DNA of 64,000 bases from Cherax quadricarinatus (lineage: Eukaryota; Arthropoda; Malacostraca; Decapoda; Parastacidae): NCBI RefSeq assembly GCF_038502225.1, contig NC_091303.1, forward strand, positions 24,826,682 to 24,890,681, given 5' to 3'. Under the pieces are notes generated by a model. It was given only the letters and a program-made list of their open reading frames with translations, was not told the origin of the DNA and searched no databases. Shown piece by piece: positions 20,636-34,055 of the stretch (position 1 is its first letter; each line of letters begins with the position of its first letter). A program made the position numbers and the translations under genes.

Positions 20636-22922
20636 ATGGCAAACCCTCATGATTCACTCACGCCTTGGCATATTAACACTCTCTTATTCGAAGAAAGTGA
20701 TATAGAATGTCAGTTTAGTGGATTTGAGACCGATGTGGCCATGAATGATCAAGGAATTAGTGAAAATATTGGCGATAACCCAGATGACCCTCAGCCCATC
20801 ACCTCTGGGGTGGCCAGTGGGGCCACACAAGACCCTCAGCCAAGCATCTCTGGTGTGGCCAATGTGGCCATCCCAGACTCACAGTCGAGCACCTCTGGGG
20901 TCGCCAGTGTTACAACTCAGAGGCTACTACGCAAGAGGAAATTATCATATTCTGTGATTTTTGGTGAAAATGAGAGTGAAAGTGATATAAGTGATGACGA
21001 GATTGATTTTATGGCCATAGATGAATCGTCAAGTGATAGTGATATACATTATTCTCCAGTGAAGCATACTTTTAGGCATCATTGCCTTCATTCAGGTAGT
21101 GTGCGATATGCAGTGCCGAAGGGTCATGGGAGGTCATGATCGAAAACCCCAGCAACTGATAGTGATAGTGATCATGAAGATGAATATGCAGGCATGGAGG
21201 ATAATGTGGTGGTGGGTGGCATGGTGCCTGGCCCACGTGGCGTATTGGGTAGGAAGACAAAGGGCCGCCCGGCACCCCCTCAGCCATGTGCTGCCTCAAC
21301 TCCCATCCTCCCTCCTGCTCCCCCACGCCCCATGCCTCAGAGCCACCCTGCACCATGTGACCGTGAGTGGAACTGGGCACAAAGTACAACATTCGTGCCA
21401 CATCCTTTTGATTTTGATGCCAGTGGAAGTGGCATCCTCCCAGAATGTCCCATCACGAATAAATCTACAGAGTTAGACTTTTTCCAACTATACTCTGATG
21501 GGCCGCTAATGAACTCGATTGTCATCCAGACAAACAATTATTACAAGTATATAAAGGACAAAACAGAGGTTGTAGAATCATTACGGCTGCATAGATGGAA
21601 AGATACAACTGTGGCCAAAATGTATTTAATCCTTGGCACTGTCATGCTTATGCCTCATACGTATAAGCACAACATAGGTCATTACTGGTCCACAGACTAC
21701 TTCATCAGTACTCCTGTCTTCCATGACCTCCTTCCCTGCAACAGATTCACTCTGTTGCTACGAAAGTTGCACTTCTCGGACAGGAATAGGCCCAACAGAA
21801 ATGACCTTTTATACAAAATCCAGGAACTGTTTATGTATCTGAAGCAGAGATTCAGTGCCTATTTTTATCCATTCAATAACATGGTTGTCGACAAGTCCTT
21901 GATGATGTTCAAGGGATGACTGTCATTCAAGCAATATATACCAAGCAAATGTAATTGCTTTGGTATAAAACTTTTTGTTATGTATGACAGTGAGAGTGGT
22001 TTTTTGTTGGATGTCATTGTATACATTGGGAGAAACACACTCGATGATGACAGAAGGATGTTGGGCATTTCCGGTGATGTTGTTCGCAGGATAATGGAAC
22101 CACACCTTGGCAAGGGCCATACATTGTACACAGACAACTGGTATACAAGCCCTATGCTCGCTGATTTCCTGTGTGAGAACAATACTGATATATGTGGAAC
22201 AGTGAGAAGGAATAGAAAACATGCCAAAGTTCAGTGGAGGCAGTGTTGAAGGTGCAGTGCAAGTGTTTCATGCTAATGACATCATGGCACTGACATGGCA
22301 TGACAAACGGAATGTGACATTGCTGTGAAGTATGCACAGAAACAAGGTGGTACAAACAGACAAAGTGAACAGGGATACCAATGAACACATTGCAAAGCCA
22401 GCTGCTGTTGTGGACTATACGAACAATATGCGACTAGTTGACAAGTGTGACATGATGATAGGGTTCATTGACTGTGTGTGTAGGAGTCGCAAGTGGTATA
22501 TGAAAGTGTTTTTCCACCTTGTAGACATTGCAATGCTCAATGCCTTCAATATGTACGAGATAAAGACTGGAAAACAAATTTATTATGCAGAATTCAGCCT
22601 AAATGTCATCAAGCAGATAGCAAAAAAGTATGGTACCACACTTATACCTGCCCCTCAACAGCGACCTGTCACACCACAACCTGTTCCCCAACCACAACCA
22701 GAGGGGTAAGTGCCAGACCAAATCCTTGCTAACTGTCACTACCTGGTACCAATACAGCCTACCCCAATAAAGAAGTATTCTCAGAAAAAGTGTGCTGTGT
22801 GTGCTACCACTTCACGGCAACCCCAACAGCAGAAGGACACACAATTCCTGTGTTAGCAATGTGGGGTGGCACTCTGTATGAATCCATGCTTCAAGGAGTA
22901 TCATACAATCCTGGAGTACTAG
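20636..22922 (+). pseudogene. piggyBac transposase, decayed but with catalytic triad visible
   Basis: ATG at 20636. The N-terminal ~180 residues are acidic, Ser-rich and repetitive (a DPQPSTSGVAS-like unit three times). One frame continues to 22249 apart from TGA stops at 21137 and 21917. The DDE domain shows WNWAQSTTFVPHPFDFD, then the triad regions NMVVDKSLMMFKG (~21880), TLYTDNWYTSP (~22125) and VVDYTNNMRLVDKCD (~22410). A frameshift near 22220 and a stop at 22327 precede the last part. The C-terminal Cys-rich zinc module ends NPCFKEYHTILEY at 22922. The protein would cut at TTAA by hairpin formation. Here it is inactive. An intact relative could mobilise the TTAA MITEs in the window (inference). 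Confidence 0.88.
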
Positions 22923-23402
22923 AAACATAACTGGGACATGTAAGTACTTGCATATAATTGTAGGTAATAGAATATGATTCAACCAGGTGTACAATATCAC
23001 CTATAAGTGTGTACAAGTGTGTTTGTGATAATAAGATCAATAATTTTGTACATAATATTTGTACATAATATTGTAGTAGGTTGGTAGACAGCAACCACCC
23101 AGGGAGGTACTACCGTCCTGCCAAGTGAGTGTAAAACGAAAGCCTGTAATTGTTTAACATGATGGTAGGATTGCTGGTGTCTTTTGTCTGTCTCATAAAT
23201 ATGCAAGATTACAGGCATGTCTTGCTACTTCTACTTAGTTAGGTCACACTACACATACATGTACATGTTTATTTATATACACTCATCTGAGTTTTCTTTG
23301 ATTTTATCTTAATAGTTCTTGGTCTTATTACTTTTCCTTTTATATCCATGGGGAAGTGGAATAAGAATCTTTCCTCCGTAAGCCATGCGTGTTGCAAAAG
23401 GC

Positions 23403-23765
23403 TCAGGGAGATTGACACCAGTGAGTCCATCTATCATCACTATCATGCAAGAGGAGCCACATGTCTATGGTGCATCCAACAAAATAAGCAGACTCTTGGA
23501 TGTCACTACTGCCCGGCTCCGGCTGGGTTACAAGTATCTTTGGCAGGTTAAATCACCACCACCAGATGTAGACCAAACGAAATGTAAACTTTGCCTGATG
23601 GACTATTGTCACACCCTGCATCATTATGTACTGGAGTGTGATAAAATTAATGAATTTAGAAACAACTCACTCAGAAATGTTCAAGAAATGGCAAAGTATT
23701 TTATCCACAGTGGTATACTGCAGACCATTCTGGAGAAATACCCTGACTTTGCTAGCTGTAAATAA
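23403..23765 (+). pseudogene. Non-LTR ORF2 C-terminus with CCHC-like motif
   Basis: About 120 codons ending at a TAA at 23763. It reads TTARLRLGYKYLWQVKSPPP and then a C-x2-C-x9-H-x4-C motif (CKLCLMDYCH..HYVLEC). This arrangement is the usual C-terminal zinc-knuckle-like module of several non-LTR ORF2 proteins. Truncated at its 5' side by the integration junction. Confidence 0.7.
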
Positions 23766-23778
23766 AGCATTACCACAT

Positions 23779-23791
23779 GTGTGCATGTGTG

Positions 23792-23855
<64 letters not shown>

Positions 23856-23910
23856 TGTGTGTGTGTGTGTGTGTGCATGTGTGCGTGTGTGTGTGTGCAT
23901 TCACCTAGTT
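23779..23910. repeat. (GT)n microsatellite
   Basis: Nearly pure GT/TG with rare GCAT interruptions. It creates spurious poly-Cys-Val and poly-His-Thr frames. Confidence 0.98.
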
Positions 23911-23941
23911 GAGATTGCAGGGGTCGAGTCCAAGCTCCTGT

Positions 23942-24126
23942 GTATTTACCTGGAGAGAGTTCCGGGGGTCAACGCCCCCGCGGCCCGGTCTGTGACCAGG
24001 CCTCCTGGTGGATCAGAGCCTGATCAACCGGGCTGTTGCTGCTGGCTGCACGCAAACCAATGTACGAGCCAGAGCCCGGCTGATCAGGAACTGACTTTAG
24101 GTGCTTGTCCAGTGCTTGTCCAGTGC

Positions 24127-24127
<1 letters not shown>
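23942..24127. repeat. CR1/L2-group 3' end fragment (same family as NLR-1 tail)
   Basis: TTTACCTGGAGAGAGTTCCG through AGGTGCTTGTCCAGTGCTTG matches the NLR-1 3' end at 2013-2180. It lies between two GT tracts, with the final TGTCCAGTGCT unit duplicated before the GT run. Confidence 0.85.
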
Positions 24128-24215
<88 letters not shown>

Positions 24216-24283
24216 TGTGTATGTGTATGAGTGTGTGTGTGTGTATGAGTGTGTGTGTGTGTATGAGTGGGTGTGTGTGTGTA
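24128..24283. repeat. (GT)n microsatellite
   Basis: Pure GT to about 24211, then GTGTATGAGTGTGT variants. Confidence 0.98.
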
Positions 24284-24370
24284 CTCACCTATTTGTACTC
24301 ACCTATCTGTGGTTGCAGGGGTCGAGTCTTAGCTCCTGGCCCCGCCTCTTCACCGGTTGCTCTTCACCGG
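24284..24370. repeat. Fragment of NLR-2-type 3' end
   Basis: ACTCACCTATCTGTGGTTGC with GGGGTCGAGTC and AGCTCCTGGCCCCGCCTC matches the 3' end of NLR-2 at 44388-44450. TGCTCTTCACCGG is duplicated at its end. Confidence 0.75.
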
Positions 24371-24551
<181 letters not shown>

Positions 24552-25107
24552 CTCAACAATCAATATTTGCACCAATAACTCATTACAGTTGTGACCGGGT
24601 GTGGAAGTGTGAACTGCTCATTACACTATAATTTGTTCATGATTGTAGCCATGTATAAACGTAAGTAACCATTCTTACAGTATTCATTACCTTTGTAACT
24701 TGTGAGTTCATTACCTTGTACCTAGTTCAGCCATCCAAACTTTGGGGCCCAGTCCCTGGATCCATTACGTACCTCTGTAATCTGTAAATACCTTTGTAAC
24801 TTGTCATGATTGTGACTAGACCTACCCGGAGTTCATTACCTTTGTAATTTGTGAGTTCATTACCTTTGTAAATTGTGAATTCATTACCTCTGTAACTTGC
24901 TCAGCTATCAAAACTTTGGAGTCCAGTCCCTGGACCAATTATGTACCTCTGTAATCTTTTGACTACCGCCCACAGGATGGGTATGGGGTGCATAATAAAC
25001 ATATTAAACTAACTGTAGAAGTCAACTAAAATGCCGGGAACAATCGGCTAGTAACCCCTTTTCCTGTAAAGATTACTAAAAAGAATAAGAAGAAGAAAAT
25101 TGTCAAA

Positions 25108-27738
25108 GTGGGAAGTCTGAATGTGTGTGAATGTTGTGCAAATGATAAGAAAGAGATGATTGTGGATGTTATGAATGAGAAGAAACTGGATGTCCTGGCT
25201 TTAAGTGAAACAAAGCTGAAGGGGGTGGGAGAGTTTCAATGGAGAGGAATAAATGGGATTAGGTCAGGGGTTTCAAATAGAGTTAGAGCTAAAGAAGGAG
25301 TAGCAATAATGTTGAAGGATAAGCTATGGCAGGAAAAGAGGGACTACAAATGTATTAATTCAAGGATTATGTGGAGTAAAATAAAAATTGGATGTGAAAG
25401 GTGGGTTATAGTAAGCATGTATGCACCTGGAGAAGAGAGAAGTGTAGAGGAGAGAGAGAGAGATTTTGGGAAATGTTGAGTAAATGCGTGGGGAGTTTTG
25501 AATCAAGTGTGAGAGTAATGGTGGTTGGGGATTTCAATGCTAAAGTGGGTAAAAATGTTATGGAGGGAGTAGTAGGTAAATTTGGGGTGCCAGGGGTAAA
25601 TGTAAATGGGGAGCCTTTAATTGAGCTATGTGTAGAAAGAAATTTGGTAATAAGTAATACATATTTTATGAAAAAGAGGATAAATAAATATACAAGGTAT
25701 GATGTAGCACGTAATGAAAGTAGTTCGTTAGATTATGTATTGGTGGATAAAAGGTTGATGGGAAGCCTCCGGATGTACATGTTTATAGAGGGACAACTGA
25801 TATATCGGATAATTATTTAGTTGTAGCTACAGTTAAAGTAAGAGGTAGATGGGAAAAGAGGAAGGTGGTAAAAACAAGTAAGAGGGAGGTGAAAGTGTAT
25901 AAACTAAGGGAGGAGGAAGTTCGGGTGAGATATAGGCTACTATTGGCAGAAAGGTGGGCTAGTGCAAAGATGAGTAGTGGGGGGGATTGAAGAGGGTTGG
26001 AATAGTTTTAAAAATGCAGTATTAGAATGTGGGGCAGTATTAGAATGTCAGTTAAAAACAGAGTAGGGGAGTTAGTAGATGGGGAGAGGGAGGTATTAGG
26101 CAGATGGCGAGAATATTTTGAGGAACTTTTAAATGTTGAGGAAGAATGGGAGGCGGTAATTTCATGCACTGGCCAGGGAGGTATACCATCTTCTAGGAGT
26201 GAAGAAGATAGAATGTAAGTGTGGGGGAGGTACGTGAGGCATTACGTAGAATGAAAGGGAGTAAAGCAGCTGGAACTGATGGGATCATGACAGAAATGTT
26301 AAAAGCAGGGGGGGATATAGTGTTGGAGTGGTTGGTACTTTTGTTTAATAAATGTATGAAAGAGGGGAAGGTACCTAGGGATTGGAGGAGAGCATGTATA
26401 ATCCCTTTATATAAAGGAAAAGGGGACAAAAGAGATTGTAAAAATTATAGAGGAATAAGTTTACTGAGTATACCAGGAAAAGTATACGGTAGGTTTATAA
26501 TTGAAAGAATTAGAGGTAAGACAGAATGTAGAATTGCGGATGAGCACGGAGGCTTCAGAGTGGGTAGGGGATGTGTAGATCAAGTGTTTATATTGAAGCA
26601 TATATGTGAACAGTATTTAGATAAAGGTAGGGAAGTTTTTATTGCATTTATGGATTTAGAAAAGGCATATGATAGAGTGGATAGAGGAGCAATGTGGCAG
26701 ATGTTGCAAGTATATGGAATAGGTGGTAAGTTACTAAATGCTGTAAAGAGTTTTTATGAGGATAGTGAGGCTCAGGTTAGGGTGTGTAGAAGAGAGGGAG
26801 AATACTTCCCGGTAAAAGTAGGTCTTACACAGGGATGTGTAATGTCACCATGGTTGTTTAATATATTTATAGATGGGGTTGTAAAAGAAGTAAATGCTAG
26901 GGTGTTCGGGAGAGGGGTGGGATTAAATTATGGGGAATCAAATTCAAAATGGGAATTGACACAGTTACTTTTTGCTGATGATACTGTGCTTATGGGAGAT
27001 TCTAAAGAAAAATGGCAAAGGTTAGTGGATGAGTTTGGGAATGTGTGTAAAGGTAGAAAGTTGAAAGTGAACATAGAAAAGAGTAAGGTGATGAGGGTAT
27101 CAAATGATTTAGATAAAGAAAAATTGGATATCAAATTGGGGAGGAGGAGTATGGAAGAAGTGAATGTTTTCAGATACTTGGGAGTTGACGTGTCGGCGGA
27201 TGGATTTATGAAGGATGAGGTTAATCATAGAATTGATGAGGGAAAAAAGGTGAGTGGTGCATTGAGGTATATGTGGAGTCAAAAAACGTTATCTATGGAG
27301 GCAAAGAAGGGAATGTATGAAAGTATAGTGGTACCAACACTCTTATATGGATGTGAAGCTTGGGTGGTAAATGCAGCAGCAAGGAGACGGTTGGAGGCAG
27401 TGGAGATGTCCTGTCTAAGGGCAATGTGTGGTGTAAATATTATGCAGAAAATTCGGAGTGTGGAAATTAGGAGGTGTGGAGTTAATAAAAGCATTAGTCA
27501 GAGGGCAGAAGAGGGGTTGTTGAGGTGGTTTGGTCATTTAGAGAGAATGGATCAAAGTAGAATGACATGGAAAGCATATAAATCTATACTGGAAGGAAGG
27601 AGGGGTAGGGGTCGTCCTCGAAAGGGTTGGAGAGAGGGGGTAAAGGAGGTTTTGTGGGCGAGGGGCTTGGACTTCCAGCAAGCGTGCGTGAGCGTGTTAG
27701 ATAGGAGTGAATGGAGACGAATGATACTTGGGACCTGA
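25108..27738 (+). pseudogene. RTE-A3 endonuclease-reverse transcriptase with few lesions
   Basis: Endonuclease: GSLNVCECCANDKKEM at 25108, LALSETKLKGVGEFQW, GDFNAKVGKNV (~25530). A 2-nt expansion of a GA run near 25455 shifts frame, and further lesions lie near 25770 and 25980-26215, including loss of the SDH serine-aspartate context (SDN). From 26221 to 27738 one open frame of 505 codons holds the complete RT: GSKAAGTDGIMTEML, FMDLEKAYDRVDR, GLTQGCVMSPWLFNIF, LLFADDTVLMGDS (~26960-27005) and the tail RRGRGRPRKGW. A 5' extension from an ATG at 23348 by removal of a ~73-nt intron-like leader is proposed in the findings. Confidence 0.85.
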
Positions 27739-28399
27739 CGATCTGTTGGAGTGTGAGCAGGGTAATATTTAGTGAAGGGATTCAGGGAAACTGGTTGTTT
27801 TCATATAGTCGGACTTGAGTCCTGGAAATGGGAAGTGCAATGCCTGCACTTTAAAGGAGGGGTTTGGGATATTGGCAGTTTGGAGGGATATGTTGTGTAT
27901 CTTTATACGTATATGCTTCTAAACTGTTGTATTCTGAGGACCTCTGCAAAAACAGTGATAATGTGTGAGTGTGGTGAAAGTGTTGAATGATGATGAAAGT
28001 ATTTTCTTTTTGGGGATTTTCATTCTTTTTTGGGTCACCCTGCCTCGGTGGGAGATGGCCGACTTGTTGAAAAAAAAAAAAAAATTGTCTAAACAACAAT
28101 TGGCTATCAAATCAAAAGATCTGCTATAAAACATTATTATCATATCACCAAAAATGAGAAAATTTAAAAAAAAAATAGAAACAAAAGATAAATATGTAGG
28201 ATTTTTGCGAGCGGCAGCGCCTCATGTTGCCATCAAGTGAGCGACAATCGCCGAGTTTGCGGCTTTATATCTCCGTAAGTACTGACTCAAACATTTTTTT
28301 CTTACATTACTTTATGTAAAAAATGTCCTCTTCATTAAAAAAAAAATATTCAGAACGCTGGGTGAGAGAACGTATATGTTTGGACAGTCAAGTGGTTAA

Positions 28400-28789
28400 A
28401 CACTGGCAATAATATGGAAGTTGATATTAATGTCTCAAAGTGACCTCAAGCCTTTCAAGGCTGATTTCTCATTGTCTCATTTAAATTCAAGAAGATCCCT
28501 AGACTAAATACTAGGTTGATCCTGGATGCTATGACTTTGCCATCCTTATCTGTTCCCTCTCAAATCCTTGGAAGCTCACAACTTTGTCTTCAAAACTTGA
28601 TGCAGTAATGTGGAGGAGAAACATCTTGGTCACACTTTGGTCCTGTGAAACAAAGTGGTAGAGGGTACTTTCACCAACTAGAATCAACCCTGGTAAAGTT
28701 ACAACACTAGGGAAATGGACAGTAAAGTGCTGGGAAGCTTACTTTCCAAGTGTGGATTTGGCATGCCATTCTGGCAAACTTGAGTTATT
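28400..28789. other. Intron segment, nothing recognised
   Basis: No reading frame or repeat end that I can identify. The right part may be the 5' part of the adjacent non-LTR fragment. Confidence 0.4.
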
Positions 28790-29811
28790 CTATATTGAGA
28801 ACTGTGATACCAGCGGCATGGGTGAATATGAAGACTGGCTGGTGCTCTATCCAACACATAACAAAAAAAATATCCAAAACGGTGGGGATCCTCTCCAAGA
28901 TACGATACTACGTGCTGCAAACTGCCCTTCTCACACTATACCATTCACTTATATATCCATACCTCACCTATGCTATCTGTGCTTGGGGTTCAACTGCAGC
29001 AACACACCTAAAGCCAATAATAACCCAACAAAAAGCCGCAGTAAGAATAATCACTAAATCCCATCCCTGGCAACACCTCCCCCCCACTCTTTATAGATCT
29101 GAACTTACTCCCTGTTCAGAACATCCACACTTACCACTGTGCAATCTATATCTACAGGACCTTAAATTCCAATATTAACCTTGACTTAAAATGCTTTCTT
29201 GATAGTTGTGACAGGATCCACAGGCATAACACCAGACACAAACATCTCTATGACATTCTCCGTGTTCGACTAAACCTTTGCAAAAATTCAATGTATTTCA
29301 AAGGACCTAAAATCTGGAACACCCAACCTGAAAACTCTAGAACTACAGACACATTCATCACTTTCAAAACTACAGTTAGAAAACATCTTATCTCCCTTAT
29401 CCACCCCGACAACTAACTACATGATAACCACCTGGTGGTTCACAATTACACTCACTCACCCACTGACTATAAACCCAGAAATACTAATCTTAATCTTAAA
29501 ATAATAAATCCTAACTAGTCATAAGTTTGCCTATGATACTCCAATATAGACACTTTGTATTGTGCCAAAACAAAAGCATTCACATTGCTAAACTCACAAA
29601 TTATGATGTAGTCACTTAGCCTTAATACCATAATTTGTAAGGATTTAATGTTAAGAATTAATCTAAGTCTGCTCGAAATGCCTAGCCATGCTAGGTGTCC
29701 TAGTGGCCCCCTCTGTAGTTAGTATTTTATAACATGTAAACCACACAATACCCAAAACCTGTAAATCCCACATTGTAACCCTTATAGAGAATAAACTTGA
29801 ATTGAATTGAC
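28790..29811 (+). pseudogene. Non-LTR retrotransposon 3' fragment (RT thumb region and tail)
   Basis: The coding part (28840-29180, with a frameshift near 29080) reads KKISKTVGILSKIRYYV, TLYHSLIYPYLTYAICAWGS and then QQKAAVRIITKSHPW, the post-catalytic region of CR1/Rex-group ORF2. Shifted frames continue to about 29415 with CDRIHRHNTRHKHLYD and MYFKGPKIWN. The 3' end is a short-unit tail, TTGAATTGAATTGA, at ~29798-29811. Catalytic FADD is not included, so it is a 5'-truncated dead copy. Confidence 0.75.
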
Positions 29812-30384
29812 CTATAATCCACCATGCTGGAATGCTGCCACAGGTACTTTTCATGGGTAATTTTAAAGTTATTACCTTTCTGGATACCTCTCCAGCTAAG
29901 GCTGTTACAACAAGGCTTTTTCTAGACAGCTTCTCTACAATGGCACAGTAGAGAGCATTCCACTGAAGTTAATTCAGGTCAGTTAATACAAAGTACAGTT
30001 GAGCCCAAGAACCCCTGGAAACTCAAATAGGGAACTATTTTATATAATCTAGCTATATAAAACATATGAACATATACTGTATTATTATATAAGCATTGTA
30101 AACACTGATCAATGAACAGACAGGTAAATCCCACATCTATACAAAATAAAACAGAACAGAAAAGATTTGTATATTTTGGCCTCTAGCAGAGATAGTCTTT
30201 GTTTGCCAAAGAAGGTGTATATGACACTAAAACATACAGGTCCTTTCTACTAAGTGCTTCATTTGCAGTCCATGTGAAGTTTGTGTTCACACACTGTAAT
30301 GTTCAATAAACAATTAGTCTATGATTACACATGCAATACAAAACACTATCATTAATTGGGAAGGTTTTGCCAAAAGCAACTAAC
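29812..30384. other. Intron segment, nothing recognised
   Basis: AT-rich, no exon or repeat boundary identified. Confidence 0.4.
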
Positions 30385-30566
30385 CTGTGAGATTGGGATA
30401 CAGCGATGGTTGGCACATGTAAACTCGCCTTCAGCACATGGAGGATACTCACATCCTTCTTCATCTGACCCATCACCACAATCATCTTCGTGATCACACT
30501 TCCAAGTGGAGAAAATGCAACGGCCATTCTTGCATCGGAATTCGCTAGGACTACATGTATGATATG
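30385..30566 (-). CDS. LRP-type receptor exon 4 of window: LDLa modules
   Basis: Acceptor TCTTGGAACAG before 30566, donor CAG/GTTAGT after 30385. Enters phase 1 (NYC-T-YHTC), leaves phase 0. It encodes a full LDLa ([13 protein letters not shown] with [16 protein letters not shown]) and the first half of the next ([18 protein letters not shown]), completed across the ~10.3-kb intron at 20069. Cys spacing and acidic residues are canonical. Confidence 0.93.
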
Positions 30567-30702
30567 CTGTTCCAAGACAATAAGAATTATGCATAAAAAT
30601 CTTGTTTGTGTTTGCACACAAGAAAATTAATACAGAAAAAGTACTAACATTTGACACCATTTCAAAATAAATTTACAAACACTGTACATCACTAGTACTT
30701 AC

Positions 30703-30886
30703 TACAGTAGTTTCTATCTTCATCAGACTTATCACCACAGTCATCTGAGCCATCACATGCCCACAAACGTGATATACATTTCCCATTTGCGCAGTAGAAT
30801 TTGTTTACATCACAATTGTAAGTCTGTGCAACACACATCTTGTTTTCATTGACTAGCTTCAGTGTTGCATTGCATTTACATTCAAC
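30703..30886 (-). CDS. LRP-type receptor exon 3 of window: end of EGF and one LDLa
   Basis: Acceptor TTCTTTTAAG before 30886, donor TGTA/GTAAGT after 30703. Phase 0 in, phase 1 out. It starts [19 protein letters not shown], which supplies the last three Cys of the EGF-like module begun in exon 2. It then encodes an LDLa module ([31 protein letters not shown]). The EGF-LDLa junction marks the change from a propeller unit to a ligand-binding cluster, the standard alternation in LRP1/LRP2-type receptors. Confidence 0.93.
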
Positions 30887-31526
30887 CTTAAAAGAAATAA
30901 TTACCAATCTTTTCAACAATACCTTTGACAAAATGCGTCAAGTAATGTTGCACTGTAGCCTCAAAGAACTTTATATCTACAAAACTAACAGCAGAGCTGA
31001 GCTATGTATGTTAATAAGTTAGTGACATTTGTACAATAACAGCCAAGGTACAACAAAAACTTCTAGATCTTAAGAATGTAATAAATAATGTACTTACACT
31101 GGTAATGAACTGAGATATCTAAAGACAAGGGAATGCAAAGATTTCTAAATTTGAAATGAAGAATGAAATGTTATCTACAATAACAGTTAAGCAATGAAAC
31201 ATGAGCAATACTCCCTCTACGATTACAGACCTTAGGTACACAATTGCTAGCTGCTCATACTGTACATACAATAATTAATTGGCTCTTGCAGCAAGCCTTT
31301 TATCTGAAAGGAGGAGGCAGGCTGCTAAAGCTCAGACACGAAAACTACTATTCATCGTAGTTATTAGTAGTAGTAGTATCATCATATTTATGTGAAGTGC
31401 TAAACCCATGTGGGTTATTCAGTGCAAGGAGTGGCAGAAGCTCGATCCTCCATCTGTTAAGTATATTTATAATTGCCTCAGATAAGTAAAATAAAAAAAA
31501 TAAACACATTGAGTAAATAAAAATAC
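30887..31526. other. Intron; possible short SINE-like fragment at 31385-31440
   Basis: GTGAAGTGCTAAACCCATGT followed by GGGTTATTCAGTG looks to me like an abundant decapod short repeat, but there is no second copy here to confirm it. A run of GTAGTAGTA precedes it. Confidence 0.3.
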
Positions 31527-31787
31527 CTTATTATCAGTACTTGGATGGCAAGACTGGGCACAACCACCATTGTTAATCTCACACATATTGGTTTCACAGA
31601 TCTGCTGCTCATCAGAGAATACATGGATATCTCTTGGGGATTCTTCCAGCCTACGAACCATCTCTACCATATCTCCTCCTGTGTACTTCTCAGCTCGGAA
31701 TACTCCCCGAAGTTGGAGATCAGTCCAGTAAATATAATTTCTATGAACTGTTATAGCAAATGGATAAATTGTTGCAGAGATGAGAAG
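31527..31787 (-). CDS. LRP-type receptor exon 2 of window: YWTD repeat and EGF start
   Basis: Acceptor TTTTTCAG before 31787, donor AAG/GTATTT after 31527. 261 bp, phase 0 both sides. It continues the class-B repeat from exon 1 ([20 protein letters not shown]), then [20 protein letters not shown] (YWTD motif) and the EGF-like start [21 protein letters not shown] repeats form six-bladed propellers that, in the LDL-receptor family, promote acid-dependent ligand release. The EGF module packs against the propeller base. Confidence 0.93.
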
Positions 31788-32130
31788 CTGAAAAAGAAAA
31801 AGATAAAATGCACTAACACTTTTCATGAAATATATTTAATAAACAGGCTTCATTTAAAATACAATAATGTAGTTGTATTTCTGATGAAAATAACATAAAA
31901 GGAGAAAAATAGAGCAAAACCTATCAACCCCCGCCCCCCAAAAAAAAGTAAATAAAGTATTAAATGATTGTGTTTGGTGCACATTAGCACCCTGTTTCTT
32001 CTTCCTTTACCTGAGTCTTTCTCTTGCTTTCTTTTTACTTATTCAGTTATGCATGACTACTGAGGCACTCCAACTTCTTCATTCTCATTGGTAGTAACAG
32101 ACAACTTTTGCATTTAACTAAGATGTCTAG
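31788..32130. other. Intron segment, nothing recognised
   Basis: AT-rich with short C and A runs only. Confidence 0.4.
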
Positions 32131-33337
32131 GAAGATTTTTTTTTTTTTTTTTCAACAAGTCGGCCATCTCCCACTGAGGCAGGGTGACCCAAAAAGAAAG
32201 AAAATCCCCAAAAAGAAAATACTTTTCATCATCATTCAACACTTTCACCTCACTCACACATAATCACTGTTTTTGCAGAGGTGCTCAGAACACAACAGTT
32301 TAGAAGCATATACGTATAAAGATACACAACATATCCCTCCAAACTGCTAATATCCCAAAACCCCTCCTTTAGAGTGCAGGCATTGTACTTCCCATTTCCA
32401 GGACTCAAGTCCGGCTATATAAAAATAACCGGTTTCCCTGAATCCCTTCACTAAATATTACCCTGCTCACACTCCAACAGATCGTCAGGTCCCAAATACA
32501 ATTCGTCTCCATTCACTCCTATCGAACACGCTCATGCACACCTGCTGCAAGTCCAAGCCCCTCGCCCACAAAACCTCCCTTACCCCTTCCTTCCAACCCC
32601 TCCCTTCTCCTACAGATTTAAATGCTCTCCATGTCATTCTACTTTGATCCATTCTCTCTAAATGACCAAACCACCTCAGCAACCCCTCTTCAGCCCTATG
32701 ACTAATACTTTTATTAACTCCACACCTTCTCCTAATTTCCACACTACAAATTTTCTGCATAATATTTACGCCACACATTGCCCTTAGACAGGACATCTCC
32801 ACTGCCTCCAACCGCCTCCTCGCTGCTGCATTCACAACCCAAGCTTCACACCCATATAAGAGTGTTGGTACTACTATACTTTCATACATTCCCTTCTTTG
32901 CTCCATAGATAACGTTTTTTGACTCCACATATACCTCAACGCACCACTCACCTTTTTTCCCTCATCAATTCTATGATTAACCTCATCCTTCATAAATCCA
33001 TCTGCCGACACGTCAACTCCAAAGTATCTGAAAACATTCACTTCTTCCATACTCCTCCTCCCCAATTTGATATCCAATTTTTCTTTATCTAAATCATTTG
33101 ATACCCTCATAACCTTACTCTTTTCTATGTTCACTTTCAACTTTCTACCTTTACACACACTCCCAAACTCATCCACTAACCTTCGCAATTTTTCTTTAGA
33201 ATCTCCCATAAGCACAGTATCATCAACAAAAAGTAACTGTGTCAATTCCCATTTTGTATTTGATTCCCCATAATTTAATCTCACCCCTCTCCTGAACACC
33301 CTAGCATTTACTTCTTTTACAACCCCATCTATAAATA

Positions 33338-33540
33338 CAGTGGATCCCTGCTTTACGATCACCTCCCAATACGACCAATCAAGTAAGTGTATTTATGTAA
33401 GTGCGTTTGTACATGTATGTTTGGGGATCTGAAATGGACTAATTTAATTCACAATATTCCTTGTGGGAACAAATTCGGTCAGTACTGGCACCTGAACATA
33501 CTTCTGGAATGAAAAAATATCGCAAACCGGGGGTCCACTG
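33338..33540. mobile_element. 203-bp Tigger-type MITE, copy 2
   Basis: TA at 33336-33337 and 33541-33542. Ends CAGTGGATCCCTGCTTTACG and, inverted, CAGTGGACCCCCGGTTTGCG. It lies in exactly the same TA of the RTE RT gene as copy 1 in RTE-B1, in the opposite orientation relative to the RTE. Confidence 0.95.
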
Positions 33541-34055
33541 TATATTAAACAACCATGGTGACATTACACATCCCTGTGTAAAACCTACTTTTACCGGGAA
33601 GTAGTCTCCCTCTCTTCTACACACCCTAACCTGAGCCTCACTATCCTCATAAAAACTCTTTACAGCATTTAGTAACTTACCACCTATTCCATATACTTGC
33701 AACATCTGCCACATTGCTCCCCTATCCACTCTATCATATGCCTTTTCTAAATCCATAAATGCAATAAAAACTTCCCTACCTTTATCTAAATACTGTTCAC
33801 ATATATGCTTCAATGTAAACACTTGATCTACACATCCCCTACCCACTCTGAAACCTCCTTGCTCATCCGCAATCCTACATTCTGTCTTACCTCTAATTAC
33901 ATAAGAACATAAGAACATAAGAAAGGAGGAACACTGCAGGAGGCCTGCTGGCCCATACTAGGCAGGTCCTTTACAATTCATCCCACTAACAAAACATTTG
34001 CCCAACCCAATTTTCAATGCCACCCAAGAAATAAGCTCTGATGTGAAAGTCCCAC

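Noticed and set aside
20636..21139. Separate host gene for an acidic Ser-rich protein
   Set aside because: The same frame continues past the TGA into the piggyBac transposase; it is that protein's N-terminal region.
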